In this document: in pieces, positions 18,536 through 27,896 of the stretch
Position numbering within the stretch: the first letter of the stretch is position 1
Layout of the letters: each line of letters opens with the position of its first letter
Assembly (NCBI RefSeq): GCF_029338235.1
Contig: NZ_CP119785.1
Span: 2,232,001 to 2,296,000, forward strand
Reading direction: 5' to 3'
DNA: 64,000 bases
DNA from: Haloarcula rara
Lineage (GTDB): Archaea > Halobacteriota > Halobacteria > Halobacteriales > Haloarculaceae
Translations under genes and position numbers: made by a program
Notes under the pieces: model-generated
The model's database searches: none
Told to the model about the DNA's origin: nothing
The model's input: only the letters and a program-made list of their open reading frames with translations

Positions 18536-19216
18536 ATGCCACGCGAATCCTATCAGGAACTGCTGGAGTCGCTCCGGGAGGACGTGCTCTACATGTCCGA
18601 ACTCGTTCTGGACCGGCTCCGGCTGGGGCTGTCGGCTATCGAACAGAAAGACGAAGAGCTCGCCTGGGAGGTCATCGAGGGCGACGACGAGATCAACCAG
18701 CTGTATCTCGACCTCGAACAGGACTGTATCGACCTGCTGGCGCTCCAGCAGCCCGTCGCCTCGGACCTGCGCTTTATCGCCGCCTCGTTCAAGATCATCA
18801 CCGACCTCGAACGCATCGGCGACCTGGCGACGAACCTCGGGGAGTACTCCCTGGAGGCCGAACGCGACGTGTTCCCGGAAGTCGACATCCAGGAGGTCGC
18901 CGAGGTCGTCATCGAGATGGTCGAGCAGGCGATGGACGCTTACGACACGGAAGACCCCGAGCTGTGTTACACCATCAGCGAGACCGACGACGAGGTCGAC
19001 GAGCGCTGTGAAGCGGCCTCCGAGACCGTCGTCCGGGACCTCATCGAGCGCGAGATCGACGCCGAGTCCAGCGATTCGGACATCGAACAGCTGATGGCCG
19101 ACGTCTCGCGGCTGCTCCTGACGATTCGGGATATCGAACGCGTGGGCGACCACGCGGTCAACATCGCCGCCCGCACGCTGTACATGATAGAGAACGACGA
19201 CGCGCTCATCTACTAA
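18536..19216 (+). CDS. PhoU-like regulator, copy 2
   Basis: A 226-residue PhoU-family protein, a tandem paralogue of the gene at 17472. The two repeats are visible at ALQQPVASDLRFIAASFKI and DIERVGDHAVNIAART, and both copies end ENDDALIY. It is slightly longer and more acidic, with an extra EREIDAESSDSDIEQL segment. A TTTATTAA box about 45 bases upstream suggests its own promoter. Two adjacent PhoU-like genes without a phosphate ABC transporter hint at separate or paired regulation; the target is unknown. Confidence 0.9.
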   Translation: MPRESYQELLESLREDVLYMSELVLDRLRLGLSAIEQKDEELAWEVIEGDDEINQLYLDLEQDCIDLLALQQPVASDLRFIAASFKIITDLERIGDLATNLGEYSLEAERDVFPEVDIQEVAEVVIEMVEQAMDAYDTEDPELCYTISETDDEVDERCEAASETVVRDLIEREIDAESSDSDIEQLMADVSRLLLTIRDIERVGDHAVNIAARTLYMIENDDALIY

Positions 19217-19345
19217 GAACCCACTTTTTACTGCACGGGGGTCGCGAGGCGACCCCCGTTTGCAAAAACTTGGGGAAAAACTGCCGGACGCTCGTTCCAC
19301 TCGCGTCCGGTGAAACGGCTCGCTTCGCTCGCCGTATGCTCTCCG
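19217..19345. repeat. Post-gene hairpin module, copy 2
   Basis: Right after the second phoU stop come a T5 tract (19225-19229), a hairpin with CGGGGGTCGC and GCGACCCCCG arms, a GCAAAAACTTGGGGAAAAA spacer, a GGACGC/GCGTCC pair, and then GGTGAAACGGC (19309-19319) leading to a CTCGCTTCGCTCG hairpin and GCCGTATGCTC (19331-19341). Block order and several block sequences match those after 18137 and after 27304. Confidence 0.6.
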
Positions 19346-19471
19346 CGACGGCCACGTCCTCCCCAGCCGACTGCGTTGCTCGGCTCACTGTGTTCGCCTG
19401 CGCTACTCGTCCCTCGCACAGTGTCGTCGCGCCACGGGGGCGCGACAGTGCGCGCCGGCCACCGCAGTCTC

Positions 19472-20191
19472 TCAGTCCAGATTTCGTGTGGGCTCCATCG
19501 ATTCTTCACCGGCCAGCCCCGCGTCGGTAATCGAGAACTGCGCGGTGTCGCCGGCGGGTTTCGCGCGGTGTTTCTCCAGTGTCGCGCGGCGGTTCCCGCC
19601 CCGGAAGCGGTCCAGCCGGAGGATAGCGCCGGACCAGTGGTTCAGGGTGTGTCCGCCAAGCGCCGTCGAGCGGTCGCTGTCGGGGTCGGTGAAGACCTGG
19701 TTGGTGAAGACGACGGCGAGGTCGTGCTTGCGGGCCAGCGAGAGCAGGTGGGTTATCTGGCGGGCCACGTCCCGCAGTGTCTCGCCGCCGTCGTCGTCGT
19801 CGCGGCGCAGCCGATAGAAACCGGTGGCGCTATCTAGCACGACGAGTTCGACCTCCGGGGCGAACTCCGCGGCGTCCTGAACGGCTTCGGTCTGTTCGTC
19901 GTAGTCGTACACCTCAGAGACGATGAGACGGCCGGCAAGGTCGTCGACGGTCTGATTCGTCCCCTCGGCACGCCCGCGGGCGATCTGGGCCATCCGGTCT
20001 GGCGACAGTCCCTCGGTGTCGATGTAGAGGGCGGCGTCGCCGGCCGCCGCGACCTCAATGGCCGACGACAGCGCCAGATTCGTCTTGCCGGCCGCCGGGG
20101 GGCCGTACACCTGCGTGACGGTGCCGCGTTCGAGTCCCCCACCGAGCAGCTCGTCGACCGGGCCACAGCCGGTCGGCACGTAGTCGCTCAC
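19472..20191 (-). CDS. radB: DNA repair and recombination protein RadB
   Basis: RadB is the archaeal RadA/RecA paralogue that assists homologous recombination. I chose the GTG at 20191, giving 239 residues beginning MSDYVPTGCGPVDELLGGG, the normal RadB length and start; a longer frame upstream runs antisense into the neighbouring gene. The Walker A site is YGPPAAGKTNLALS near residue 30, Walker B is VELVVLDSATG near residue 118, and LGGHTLNHWSGAILRL matches the conserved C-terminal core region. It lacks the RadA N-terminal HhH domain, as expected. Confidence 0.93.
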   Translation of the reverse strand: MSDYVPTGCGPVDELLGGGLERGTVTQVYGPPAAGKTNLALSSAIEVAAAGDAALYIDTEGLSPDRMAQIARGRAEGTNQTVDDLAGRLIVSEVYDYDEQTEAVQDAAEFAPEVELVVLDSATGFYRLRRDDDDGGETLRDVARQITHLLSLARKHDLAVVFTNQVFTDPDSDRSTALGGHTLNHWSGAILRLDRFRGGNRRATLEKHRAKPAGDTAQFSITDAGLAGEESMEPTRNLD

Positions 20192-20235
20192 GGAGACGGG
20201 TTGGACGTATTCGGGTATAAACGCTCGCACCGCGG

Positions 20236-21066
20236 TCAGGCTGGGGGGAGGTGCCCAGCGACTGCGGCCTCGACGGTGTCGGGGTCCTCGAGGTCCGCGA
20301 GCGCGAACCGCGTGTCGACCCGCCACGGGCAGTGGAGGACGAGCGCGTCGTCGGTGCGGGTGTAGCCGTCGAAGGCGTTCCACGGTGTCAGCCGACGCGC
20401 GACGGGCAGTCGCCGTTCCAGCCCGGCGGGGCTGACGGTGTAGTCCCGCGCTTCGGTCGAGGTGTACGTGACGACGCCGAGCGGAAGTAGTAGCTGACCC
20501 GCAAGCTGGAGGGCGAACCAGTCGGCCAGGAGGCCGCCGACGAAACAGGCCCCCGTGAGGAGGGTGAACGCGCCGACGGCGAGGGCCAGTCGCTGCCGTA
20601 ACGGGCCCGGCCAGCCGGCGCGAAATTCGGCCACGATATCGACGCCGTCGAGCACCGCGTCAGTGTAGCGCGTGCGGGCCATCACGCCCAGGGTGAAGCC
20701 GACGACCATCGCGCCGAGTCCGAAGGAGAACGCGAGTGCGCCGACGACACCGGTAGTCGAGAGGGCGGTTAAACCACCGAGGATGTAGGCCCCGGGTATC
20801 GCGGCCGGCAGCCACCGCAGCCGCGTCGCTCCGAGTCGGACCGCCAGCTTCGGCCGGCGGTCGGTCGCCCACCAGCCGAGCCCGATGACGACGGCGAGCG
20901 CGACGACCGTGACGCCGTACAGCAGGCCCGCGCTCTCTCCCCCGAGATGCACGACCCCGAGCACTGCGAGGGGTGTGACCAGTAGCCCGAGGTAGGTTCC
21001 GACGAGGACGCCCCAGAGCGGGTCGCTCGTCTGCTGGGTCGCCGGCGCTTGCGCGGAGGGACACAT
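20236..21066 (-). CDS. Multi-spanning membrane protein, unknown function
   Basis: A 276-residue protein with hydrophobic segments around residues 18-40, 48-67, 85-105, 108-130, 160-182 and 185-205, so about six membrane helices. The last 70 residues are soluble and look like a small beta-rich domain (YTVSPAGLERRLPVARRLTPW then DALVLHCPWRVDTRFALADL), similar in style to bacterial-PH domains. I recognise no catalytic motif. It overlaps no neighbour but lies directly upstream of radB on the same strand, 45 bases apart. Confidence 0.75.
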   Translation of the reverse strand: MCPSAQAPATQQTSDPLWGVLVGTYLGLLVTPLAVLGVVHLGGESAGLLYGVTVVALAVVIGLGWWATDRRPKLAVRLGATRLRWLPAAIPGAYILGGLTALSTTGVVGALAFSFGLGAMVVGFTLGVMARTRYTDAVLDGVDIVAEFRAGWPGPLRQRLALAVGAFTLLTGACFVGGLLADWFALQLAGQLLLPLGVVTYTSTEARDYTVSPAGLERRLPVARRLTPWNAFDGYTRTDDALVLHCPWRVDTRFALADLEDPDTVEAAVAGHLPPA

Positions 21067-21179
21067 CGGTTCGGCTTCGAAGCGGAGCGAAAAAACGGTT
21101 GCCTGTCGTTCGTCTCCGCTTCCGGGGCGTCTACCACCACGCCAGCAATCGTAAGTGCCAGCCCGTCCAAGCGTAGCCA

Positions 21180-21949
21180 GTGATAGTCGTTGCCACGGAC
21201 GACTTCGAGCTGTATCACGGCGTGGTCACGGAGCTGCGCGACCGCGGCGTGGACTTTACCACCATCGAACCCGACGGTGAGTGGCCCGACGACGCCGCTG
21301 TCGCCGTGGTCGCGGCCGGCGAGCGCGTCGAGATTCCCGACGGCGTCGAACTCGTCTCAGCCGACCCCGAACGCCCCCGCCGGGCGGTCGAGGCCGCCAT
21401 CGACGCCCTGCGGGGGAGTCGGGTCGCACCGTCGTCGGTATCGACCCCGGCGAGCGGCCGGGTATCGCCGTCCTCCACGGCGAGACAGTCGTGGCGGCGT
21501 TTCAGGTGCCCGCCGCCGACGCCGCCGAGGTGGTCGGCCGGGAGGTCCAGGACGCCGCCGACCCGCTCGTGCGTATCGGCGACGGCGCTCGGCTGGCCGG
21601 CTCGCGGGTCATCGACGACATCGAGGACGTCCCCGTGGAACTGGTCGACGAGACCGGCACGACGCCGTATCTCGGTAGCGGCGCCCGCGGGATGGGCGAC
21701 GTGCTGGCGGCGGCCAACATCGCCCGCCGGGAGGGCGAGGCGATAACGAGCCGCGACATCGAGCCGACGCCCGGTGAACTCACGCGTATCAAGGACCGCT
21801 CGCGGGAGGAAAGCGACACCAACCGCGCCATCGGCGCCGACCTCGCCCGGCGAGTCGCGGCGGGCGAACTCACTATCGAGGAAGCGCTGGCCGAACACGG
21901 CGGGGAGCCGGTCGAGGACGACGGCGGGCCGGACCCGACCGACCGCTGA
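21180..21949 (+). pseudogene. Frameshifted RNase H-fold protein
   Basis: The first frame (GTG at 21180) encodes MIVVATDDFELYHGVVTEL to about ALRG. The continuation is one base out of register from about 21412 and runs ESGRTVVGIDPGERPGIAVL to the stop at 21949, joining into a 256-residue protein if one G is restored to the five-G run at 21412-21416. The second half begins with a VVGIDPG strand as in RuvC/RNase H-like nucleases (predicted nuclease family). Both halves have haloarchaeal codon use and no other disruption. The cause may be homopolymer slippage, a real mutation or a read error. It converges on larC. Confidence 0.78.
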
Positions 21950-21968
21950 CACCGAACGCGGCCCGGCC

Positions 21969-23252
21969 CTACTCGCGAACCGACCGCTCGGCTCGCCGGA
22001 TAACCGTCCGGACCGGAACGCCCGTCGCGTCGGCGACAGCCGCCGCGTCGTCGAACTCACAGCTCACGTCGTACACCTCGCCGTCGGTGTCGCTGGCTAT
22101 TTTCACCGTCACCTCGTAGCTGTCGCCGTCGACGTCGATCGTGACCGTCTCGAAGGCCCGCTCGGCTATCCAGCGGTGGCCCGCGCCGTGCTCCCGGATG
22201 CCCAGCGTCCCCGTCTCCTCGGCGAGTCGACGGGCGACCCGGTCGGCGTCGGCCGGTTTGCAGATGACCTTCACCAGGTGACCCGGCCGGGACTTTTTCA
22301 TCGTCAGCGGGACAACAGAGACGTCCCGTGCGCCCGCCGCCGACAGCGAGCGCTGGAGGTCGCCAAGCACCTCTGGCGGGGCGTCGTCGAGGTTCGTCTC
22401 GAGGACGGTGATGTCGTCCCGTCGCAGCCCGCCCGACCCGTCGCCGACCATCGCCCGCAGGACGTTCGGATGGTCCTCGAACTCGCGGGCGCCGGCGCCG
22501 TAGCCTGAGCCCTCGACTGTCAGCGACGGGAGCTGTTCGACGCCCTCGGCGACGTGGGCGAGAATCGCCGCGCCGGTCGGGGTCAGTAGTTCGGTGTCGA
22601 CGGGGCCGCCCTGCATCGCCCAGTCGGCTCGCTCGGCTATCTCGACGACCGCCGGCGTCGGCACGGGATAGGTGCCGTGGCTCATCGAAACCGTGCCGCC
22701 GCCGGCCGACAGCGGCGTCGTCACGACTCGCTCGACGTCGAGGTCCGAAAGCAGGAGCGCGGCGCCCACCACGTCCGCGATGGCGTCGTCGGCCCCGACC
22801 TCGTGGAAATGGGTCTCGTCGAGGTCGGTGCCGTGTACCGCCGCCTCCGCTTTGCCGAGAATTTCGAAGATTGCGAGCGCGTCCGCTTCGACAGCCCCGG
22901 GCAGGGCCATCCCCTCGACGATGTCGACGACCTCCGGGTAGCTCCGGTGTGGGCCGTGGCCCTCGGCGGGGGTGTCGTGCTCGTGGTCCTCGTCGTCGTG
23001 GCTGTGGTGGTGGTCACCGTGGTCGTGACTGTCCCTGTCTTCGTGTCCCCCGTCAGTCGTCGGCTCGGTCAGCAGCACCTCGACCCCGGTGGCGCTGATA
23101 CCGTTCCGGTCGACCGTCGAGACGACGTATTCGACGTCAAGCGCCCGCTCGACGGGCGCGAGCGCGTCGCGGTCGGCGCCCGCGGCAAGCAGCGCCCCCA
23201 GAATCATGTCGCCGGCCGCGCCCATTCGGCCGTCGAAGGCGAGTGTTCGCAT
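21969..23252 (-). CDS. larC: Nickel-pincer cofactor biosynthesis protein LarC
   Basis: LarC inserts nickel into the pyridinium dithiocarboxylate nucleotide to make the nickel-pincer cofactor of LarA-type racemases. The 427-residue single reading frame spans both LarC1 and LarC2 parts; in Lactobacillus these are joined by programmed frameshifting (known), which is not needed here. Diagnostic segments are MRTLAFDGRMGAAGDMILGA at the N-terminus, HFHEVGADDAIADVVGAAL near residue 150 and VTVLETNLDDAPPEVLG near residue 280. A His/Asp-rich loop at about residues 70-100 is a plausible nickel-handling segment. No larA, larB or larE is in the window. Confidence 0.93.
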   Translation of the reverse strand: MRTLAFDGRMGAAGDMILGALLAAGADRDALAPVERALDVEYVVSTVDRNGISATGVEVLLTEPTTDGGHEDRDSHDHGDHHHSHDDEDHEHDTPAEGHGPHRSYPEVVDIVEGMALPGAVEADALAIFEILGKAEAAVHGTDLDETHFHEVGADDAIADVVGAALLLSDLDVERVVTTPLSAGGGTVSMSHGTYPVPTPAVVEIAERADWAMQGGPVDTELLTPTGAAILAHVAEGVEQLPSLTVEGSGYGAGAREFEDHPNVLRAMVGDGSGGLRRDDITVLETNLDDAPPEVLGDLQRSLSAAGARDVSVVPLTMKKSRPGHLVKVICKPADADRVARRLAEETGTLGIREHGAGHRWIAERAFETVTIDVDGDSYEVTVKIASDTDGEVYDVSCEFDDAAAVADATGVPVRTVIRRAERSVRE

Positions 23253-23735
23253 ACCCGCATCTCGCTCTATAGGCTGAAAAGTCTACCACACCGCTGGCTC
23301 TGCGAGCAGTACTGCATAAGCCAGAAAGCCCCCGCCCTCTGGACTTTGACTCGCGGCTTCGCCGCTCGTCAAGACGAGGGACCGCCGGTCTCTCGCGACC
23401 CGCGACTCGCTGCGCTCCTCACTACGTTGCGGTGCTTGAGTCGTCGGGGTTCGTCCAGAGGGCGGCCCCTTTCAATCCCACCCATGCCGGTTGGCCAATC
23501 AGCTACGGGTGGGACTGAAAGGGGCGCTTGGCTAAACGAAGGCGGGCGAAGCAAGCACCGAAGCCGACCAGCGGGAGGCGAGGAGCGTCGTTCGAAAGGC
23601 GCTACGCGCCTTTCGTGATCACGAGAGAGCGGAGCTCTCTCGGACGACAGCGAGACCCCCGAGTTTAGCCAAGCGGGGCTTTCTGGCTGTTCACGACTGC
23701 AGTCAGGCTGTTCAAACCCTCGCTCACTCCAACTC
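23253..23735. other. Intergenic region between larC and uspA
   Basis: No gene is visible in this 483-base stretch. Most of it is the 370-base inverted-repeat element described separately; its flanks (23253-23318, 23689-23735) contain only the larC upstream region and the 3' side of the next minus-strand gene. Confidence 0.6.
23319..23688. repeat. MITE-like element with 14-bp terminal inverted repeats
   Basis: AGCCAGAAAGCCCC at 23319-23332 is the exact reverse complement of 23675-23688. Inside are an 18-base inverted pair (23466-23483 with 23507-23524, one mismatch; CCCCTTTCAATCCCACCC on the left), a perfect 12-base pair (23526-23537 with 23663-23674), and two perfect 9-10-bp hairpins at 23593-23615 and 23622-23642 joined by TGATCA. 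It carries no reading frame I can support. The nested symmetric layout and clean ends suggest a non-autonomous mobile or structured element; no obvious target duplication flanks it. Confidence 0.6.
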
Positions 23736-24152
23736 CTAGGTTCGGCGGACGATGTGGACGTCGTAGGCGTTGGCGTCGTCGAGCTCCGAGATGGGGACGA
23801 CGACGTCGTCGGTGTCGGCGCTGCCCAGGAAGACGACCTCGGCGTCGACGTCGCGGGCCACGCGGCGGATGGTCTCGGAGAGTTCGTTGGCCGAGTAGGC
23901 GCTGACGTCCTCGTAGTTCAGTTCGGCGTCGTCAGTCGCCTCCTCTATCTTCCGGCGGAGGTCGCTGGCGGCGGTCTCGGCGGCGAAGTCCTCGCTGGGG
24001 TCGACACGCAGGCGGCGCACAGCGTAGTCCGCGCCGGTCGGGACCAGACTCACAGCGACGACGTCGGTGTCCATCGCGGCCGCGTAGTCGACTGCGCGGT
24101 TGAGGGCGGCGTCTGCGAGCGGCGAGCCGTCGAAGGGAACGAGAAATACCAT
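23736..24152 (-). CDS. Universal stress protein (UspA family)
   Basis: A 138-residue Usp-domain protein: MVFLVPFDGSPLADAALNRA is the first strand-helix of the fold, and VARDVDAEVVFLGSADTDD is the conserved fourth-strand region. The usual ATP-binding GxxGxxGxxxS stretch near the C-terminus is not obvious, so it may be a non-nucleotide-binding type. It is divergent from the sua5-like gene, with about 110 bases between their starts. Confidence 0.85.
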   Translation of the reverse strand: MVFLVPFDGSPLADAALNRAVDYAAAMDTDVVAVSLVPTGADYAVRRLRVDPSEDFAAETAASDLRRKIEEATDDAELNYEDVSAYSANELSETIRRVARDVDAEVVFLGSADTDDVVVPISELDDANAYDVHIVRRT

Positions 24153-24265
24153 ATCGCGCCTTCTGTGGCCAGCCTTATCAAACGCGGCGGTGGCGGCAGT
24201 CGGCGTCGGTTTCTCGAAACCGGAACGAAAAACTGTTGGCCAATCTCCTATCTGGGCTACCTGAG

Positions 24266-24919
24266 ATGTCTTCGCCCGCGCTGTCGCCGACGCCAGAGAA
24301 CGTTCAGACCGTCGCCAACTGTATACGGAACGGCGGCGTTGTCGTCGCGCCCAGCGACACGAACATGGCCCTGACCGTCGCCCCCGACCAGCCCGACGCT
24401 ATCGACCGCGTTTACGCCATCAAGGACCGGCCGACTCACAAGCCGTTGACGCTGTTCGTCCGGGACCCGCGCGACTGGCGCCGCTTCGCTCGCGACGACG
24501 ACCCGGAGACCGTCGACGCCCTCGCCGAGGCGTTCTGGCCGGGACCGCTGAACCTGGTGCTCGAACGCGACAGTCCGGGACTGGACGACCGCTGTGCGAT
24601 GGACGGCACGGTCAGCGTCAGCTGTCTGGCGAACCCGGTGTGGTGCGAACTGGCCGACGCGGTCGGCGGACCGGTCGCGATGACCTCCGCGAACCAGTCG
24701 GGGACGGTGCCTGACGACCGACTGGTCGACGTCGAGCTGGCGGCCGACCACGTCGGCGAGGCGGCCGATTACATCCTCGGGGGCGAGCCGGCGGGCACGA
24801 CGCGCGCCTCGACTATCCTCTCGCTGGCAGCCGGCGAATCCGGCGAGGCACGGATGCTGCGCCGGGGCGACCTGACGGCGAGCGATATCGAGCGCGCCAC
24901 GTCGCTGACTGTCGATTGA
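24266..24919 (+). CDS. Sua5/YrdC family threonylcarbamoyl-AMP synthase
   Basis: YrdC-domain enzymes make threonylcarbamoyl-AMP from threonine, bicarbonate and ATP, the first step of the universal t6A37 tRNA modification. The 217-residue product shows the substrate pocket motif KDRPTHKPLTLFV near residue 55 and the AMTSANQSG signature near residue 145. I chose the ATG at 24266 (MSSPALSPTPENV); a TTG 30 bases upstream is less likely. It is close to the length of a YrdC-only protein without the Sua5 C-terminal domain. Some haloarchaea have more than one YrdC paralogue, so it may be an accessory copy. Confidence 0.88.
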   Translation: MSSPALSPTPENVQTVANCIRNGGVVVAPSDTNMALTVAPDQPDAIDRVYAIKDRPTHKPLTLFVRDPRDWRRFARDDDPETVDALAEAFWPGPLNLVLERDSPGLDDRCAMDGTVSVSCLANPVWCELADAVGGPVAMTSANQSGTVPDDRLVDVELAADHVGEAADYILGGEPAGTTRASTILSLAAGESGEARMLRRGDLTASDIERATSLTVD

Positions 24920-25078
24920 CTGGCCTAGATGGCCGCGAACGGTGGGCAGGTGGCCCGAACCTGGCGAGAACGTGGCGTGTGATAGCAGTACGCATATAAA
25001 CCCGTCGCTGCTCCTCGCAACCGCCGGTAGCATAAAGCATATCTCCCGGGATGACGGACCTTCTCATAGTCTCACTCT

Positions 25079-27304
25079 ATGAACGAAGTGCAACTAGAAG
25101 TGGCGAAAGCGTACCCGAACGACTCGGGTCGTGGCATCGCCCGTCTTGACCCCGATACGTTGTTGCATCTCAAGCTCTCGCCCGGTGATATCATCGAAAT
25201 CGAGGGTAGCGATACGACGGCTGCGAAGGTGTGGCGCGCGGACCGGCAGGACTGGAACACGGACACGGTGCGAATCGACGGGTTCACTCGGCAGAATGCC
25301 GACGTGGGCATCGGCGAACGCGTAACCATCCGGAAAGCGGAAGCGGAGAAGGCAGACAAGCTCGTGCTGGCACCGCCCGAGGAGGCGTCGGTACAGTTTG
25401 GCTCCGACGCCGCCGGCATGGTCAAACGCCAGATTCTGAAACGGCCGGTCGTCGAGCGCGATATCGTCCCCGTGATGAGCTCGACGAACCACCCGTTCAT
25501 GCGCTCGCCCGGGCAGGCGATTCCGCTCATCGCGGTCGAGACCGAGCCGGAGGGGGTCTGTCTCATCACTGAGGACACCGAAGTAGAGCTTCGAGAAGAG
25601 CCCATCTCGGGCTTCGAGAAGACCGGCGGCGGCATCACCTACGAGGACATCGGCGGGCTCCAGAACGAGATTCAGCGGGTCCGCGAGATGGTCGAGCTGC
25701 CGATGAAACACCCCCAGATATTCAAGAAACTCGGCATCGAGCCGCCCCAGGGGGTCCTGCTGCACGGTCCACCGGGCACCGGGAAAACCTTACTTGCCAA
25801 GGCGGTCGCCAACGAGACCTCCGCCAGTTTCTTCTCTATCGCCGGGCCGGAGATTATCTCGAAGTACTACGGCGAGTCCGAACAGCAGTTACGCGAGATA
25901 TTCGAGGACGCCAGCGAGGAGTCCCCGGCTATCATCTTCATCGACGAACTGGACTCCATCGCGCCCAAGCGCGAGGACGTCACCGGCGAGGTCGAACGTC
26001 GCGTCGTCGCCCAGCTGCTGACGATGATGGACGGGCTGGAATCCCGTGGCCAGGTCATCGTCATCGCCGCGACGAACCGTGTCGACAGTGTCGACCCCGC
26101 GCTGCGTCGCCCGGGCCGGTTCGATCGCGAAATCGAAATCGGCGTGCCAGACGAGGTCGGCCGCGAGGAGATCCTCCAGATTCACACCCGCGGGATGCCC
26201 CTCTCGGACGACGTCACCCTCTCGAAGCTGGCGACCGACACCCACGGCTTCGTCGGCGCCGACATCGAGAGTCTGACCAAGGAGGCGGCGATGAAGGCGC
26301 TGCGCCGGTACCTCCCCGAGATAGACTTAGACGAGGAGGACATCCCGCCCAGTCTCATCGACCGGATGATAATCAAACGGGAGGACTTCAAGGGCGCGCT
26401 CAACGAGGTCTCCCCGTCGGCGATGCGGGAGGTGCTGGTCGAGCTGCCGAAGATGTCATGGGACAGCGTCGGCGGCCTCAACGAGGCCAAAGAGCAGGTC
26501 CAGGAGGCCGTCGAGTGGCCGATGAGCTCCCCGGAGAAGTTCGAGCGCATGGGCGTCACGCCGCCTTCTGGCGTGTTGCTCTACGGCCCACCGGGCACCG
26601 GCAAGACCCTGATGGCGAAAGCCGTCGCCAACGAGACCGACGCCAACTTCATCTCGGTGCGTGGGCCGCAGCTACTCTCCAAGTGGGTCGGCGAATCGGA
26701 GAAGGCCATCCGCCAGACCTTCCGCAAGGCCCGCCAGGTCGCCCCGACCATCATCTTCTTCGACGAGCTCGACTCCCTGGCGCCGGGCCGGGGCGGTGAG
26801 ATGGGGTCGAACGTCTCCGAGCGCGTCGTCAACCAGCTCCTGACGGAGCTCGACGGTCTAGAGGAGATGGAGGACGTCATGGTCATCGGCGCGACCAACC
26901 GTCCCGACATGATAGACCCGGCGCTCATCCGCTCGGGCCGGTTCGACCGCCTCGTCATGATCGGCGAGCCCGACGTCGACGGCCGCGAGCAGATTCTGCG
27001 CATCCACACGGACGACACGCCGCTGGCCCCCGACGTGAGCCTGCGCGAGCTGGCCGAACGCTCCAGTGGATTCGTCGGTTCGGACCTCGAATCCATCACC
27101 CGCGAGGCGGCCATCGAGGCCCTGCGCGAGTCCGACGACGCCGAGGAAGTCGAGATGCGTCACTTCCGTCAGGCCATGGAGAGCGTCCGGCCGACGATTA
27201 CCGACGACATCCGCGACTACTACGAGCAGATGCAAGAGGAGTTCAAGGGCGGCTCCAGCCCGCAGCGCCAGCCCGGCGGCAGCGGTCGCATCGGCTTCCA
27301 GTGA
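25079..27304 (+). CDS. CDC48/VCP-type AAA ATPase
   Basis: A 741-residue double-AAA unfoldase of the archaeal CDC48 (VAT) type that feeds proteins to the proteasome. Residues 1-180 are the N domain (double-psi barrel, [16 protein letters not shown]). D1 has Walker [14 protein letters not shown] near residue 230 and Walker [18 protein letters not shown]2 has Walker [14 protein letters not shown] near residue 503 and Walker [17 protein letters not shown], with arginine-finger regions RRPGRFDRE and IRSGRFDRL. The tail is short and Gly/Gln rich. No hydrophobic HbYX ending is present (it ends GRIGFQ). It is followed by a T-tract plus hairpin module. Confidence 0.96.
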   Translation: MNEVQLEVAKAYPNDSGRGIARLDPDTLLHLKLSPGDIIEIEGSDTTAAKVWRADRQDWNTDTVRIDGFTRQNADVGIGERVTIRKAEAEKADKLVLAPPEEASVQFGSDAAGMVKRQILKRPVVERDIVPVMSSTNHPFMRSPGQAIPLIAVETEPEGVCLITEDTEVELREEPISGFEKTGGGITYEDIGGLQNEIQRVREMVELPMKHPQIFKKLGIEPPQGVLLHGPPGTGKTLLAKAVANETSASFFSIAGPEIISKYYGESEQQLREIFEDASEESPAIIFIDELDSIAPKREDVTGEVERRVVAQLLTMMDGLESRGQVIVIAATNRVDSVDPALRRPGRFDREIEIGVPDEVGREEILQIHTRGMPLSDDVTLSKLATDTHGFVGADIESLTKEAAMKALRRYLPEIDLDEEDIPPSLIDRMIIKREDFKGALNEVSPSAMREVLVELPKMSWDSVGGLNEAKEQVQEAVEWPMSSPEKFERMGVTPPSGVLLYGPPGTGKTLMAKAVANETDANFISVRGPQLLSKWVGESEKAIRQTFRKARQVAPTIIFFDELDSLAPGRGGEMGSNVSERVVNQLLTELDGLEEMEDVMVIGATNRPDMIDPALIRSGRFDRLVMIGEPDVDGREQILRIHTDDTPLAPDVSLRELAERSSGFVGSDLESITREAAIEALRESDDAEEVEMRHFRQAMESVRPTITDDIRDYYEQMQEEFKGGSSPQRQPGGSGRIGFQ

Positions 27305-27865
27305 ACCTTTTACTTCGTCGGGTTCGCGCCTGACGGCGCGAACTACTCTCTGCTCACGGCGACGGAGTCGCCGTTCGCACGGTCAGCGGGACCTCCGGTC
27401 CCGCTCGACTCGCAAAACGTTCATGAAAACGCGGGAATCTCACTGACTCACGGCGCTTTGCGCCGTTCGTCTCTCGCGGTCGCAAGCGACCGCGCATCGT
27501 TCGATTCCCGTGAAACGGCGGCTACGCCGTCGTATGCTCACTTCGACAGCCCTGCCCTTCCCCGTCCTCGCGAGCGAAGCGAGCGAGGGCTCGTCAGAGC
27601 GGCGCTCTGACGGTGGTGAGCGCGACAGAGCGCGCTCACGGCCTACAGCCCGCGAAAGCTGCAGCGACGGATTCGGATTGCTGGGTCGGCTGTCTGGCAG
27701 TGTTTCCTTTAGCAGAGATTAGCTGAATTGAGGCGCTAAGCCCCCTTCCTCAGCGAGCGCCGACCGAAGGGTAGACGCGAGCAGGGAGGGGATACAGCGC
27801 CGCACAGTTTTCTTGCACGATTCGGTGGCAGGCTCACAGGCCCACGCAACCACAACGTTTTTTCA
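27305..27865. repeat. Post-gene hairpin module, copy 3, and flanking intergenic DNA
   Basis: A gene-free stretch after CDC48. It begins with CCTTTT (T4 at 27308-27311), then a series of hairpins (GCGCC/GGCGC, GCGACGG/CCGTCGC-like, GGGACC/GGTCCC), the spacer GCAAAACGTTCATGAAAA at 27412-27429, a two-hairpin block (CGGCGC-TTT-GCGCCG and GCGGTCGC-AA-GCGACCGC) enclosed by GGGAATC/GATTCCC, then GTGAAACGGC (27510-27519) and a CGTATGCTC end (27531-27539). The order matches copies 1 and 2. From 27550 to 27865 I see only further short palindromes and a T6 tract at 27858-27863. Confidence 0.6.
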
Positions 27866-27880
27866 GTAGGGTAGCAGAGT

Positions 27881-27896
27881 ATTGGGTGAACCCAAT
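27881..27896. repeat. Left-end hairpin of the IS200/IS605 element
   Basis: ATTGGG and CCCAAT form a 6-bp stem with a four-base loop, overlapping the start region of tnpA. IS200/IS605 transposases bind such subterminal hairpins as single-stranded DNA (family knowledge). It may also occlude the tnpA start in RNA, which would limit translation. Confidence 0.5.

Noticed and set aside
23253..23735. CRISPR array or tRNA in the larC-uspA gap
   Set aside because: The repeats are inverted and not regularly spaced, and no cloverleaf can be drawn.
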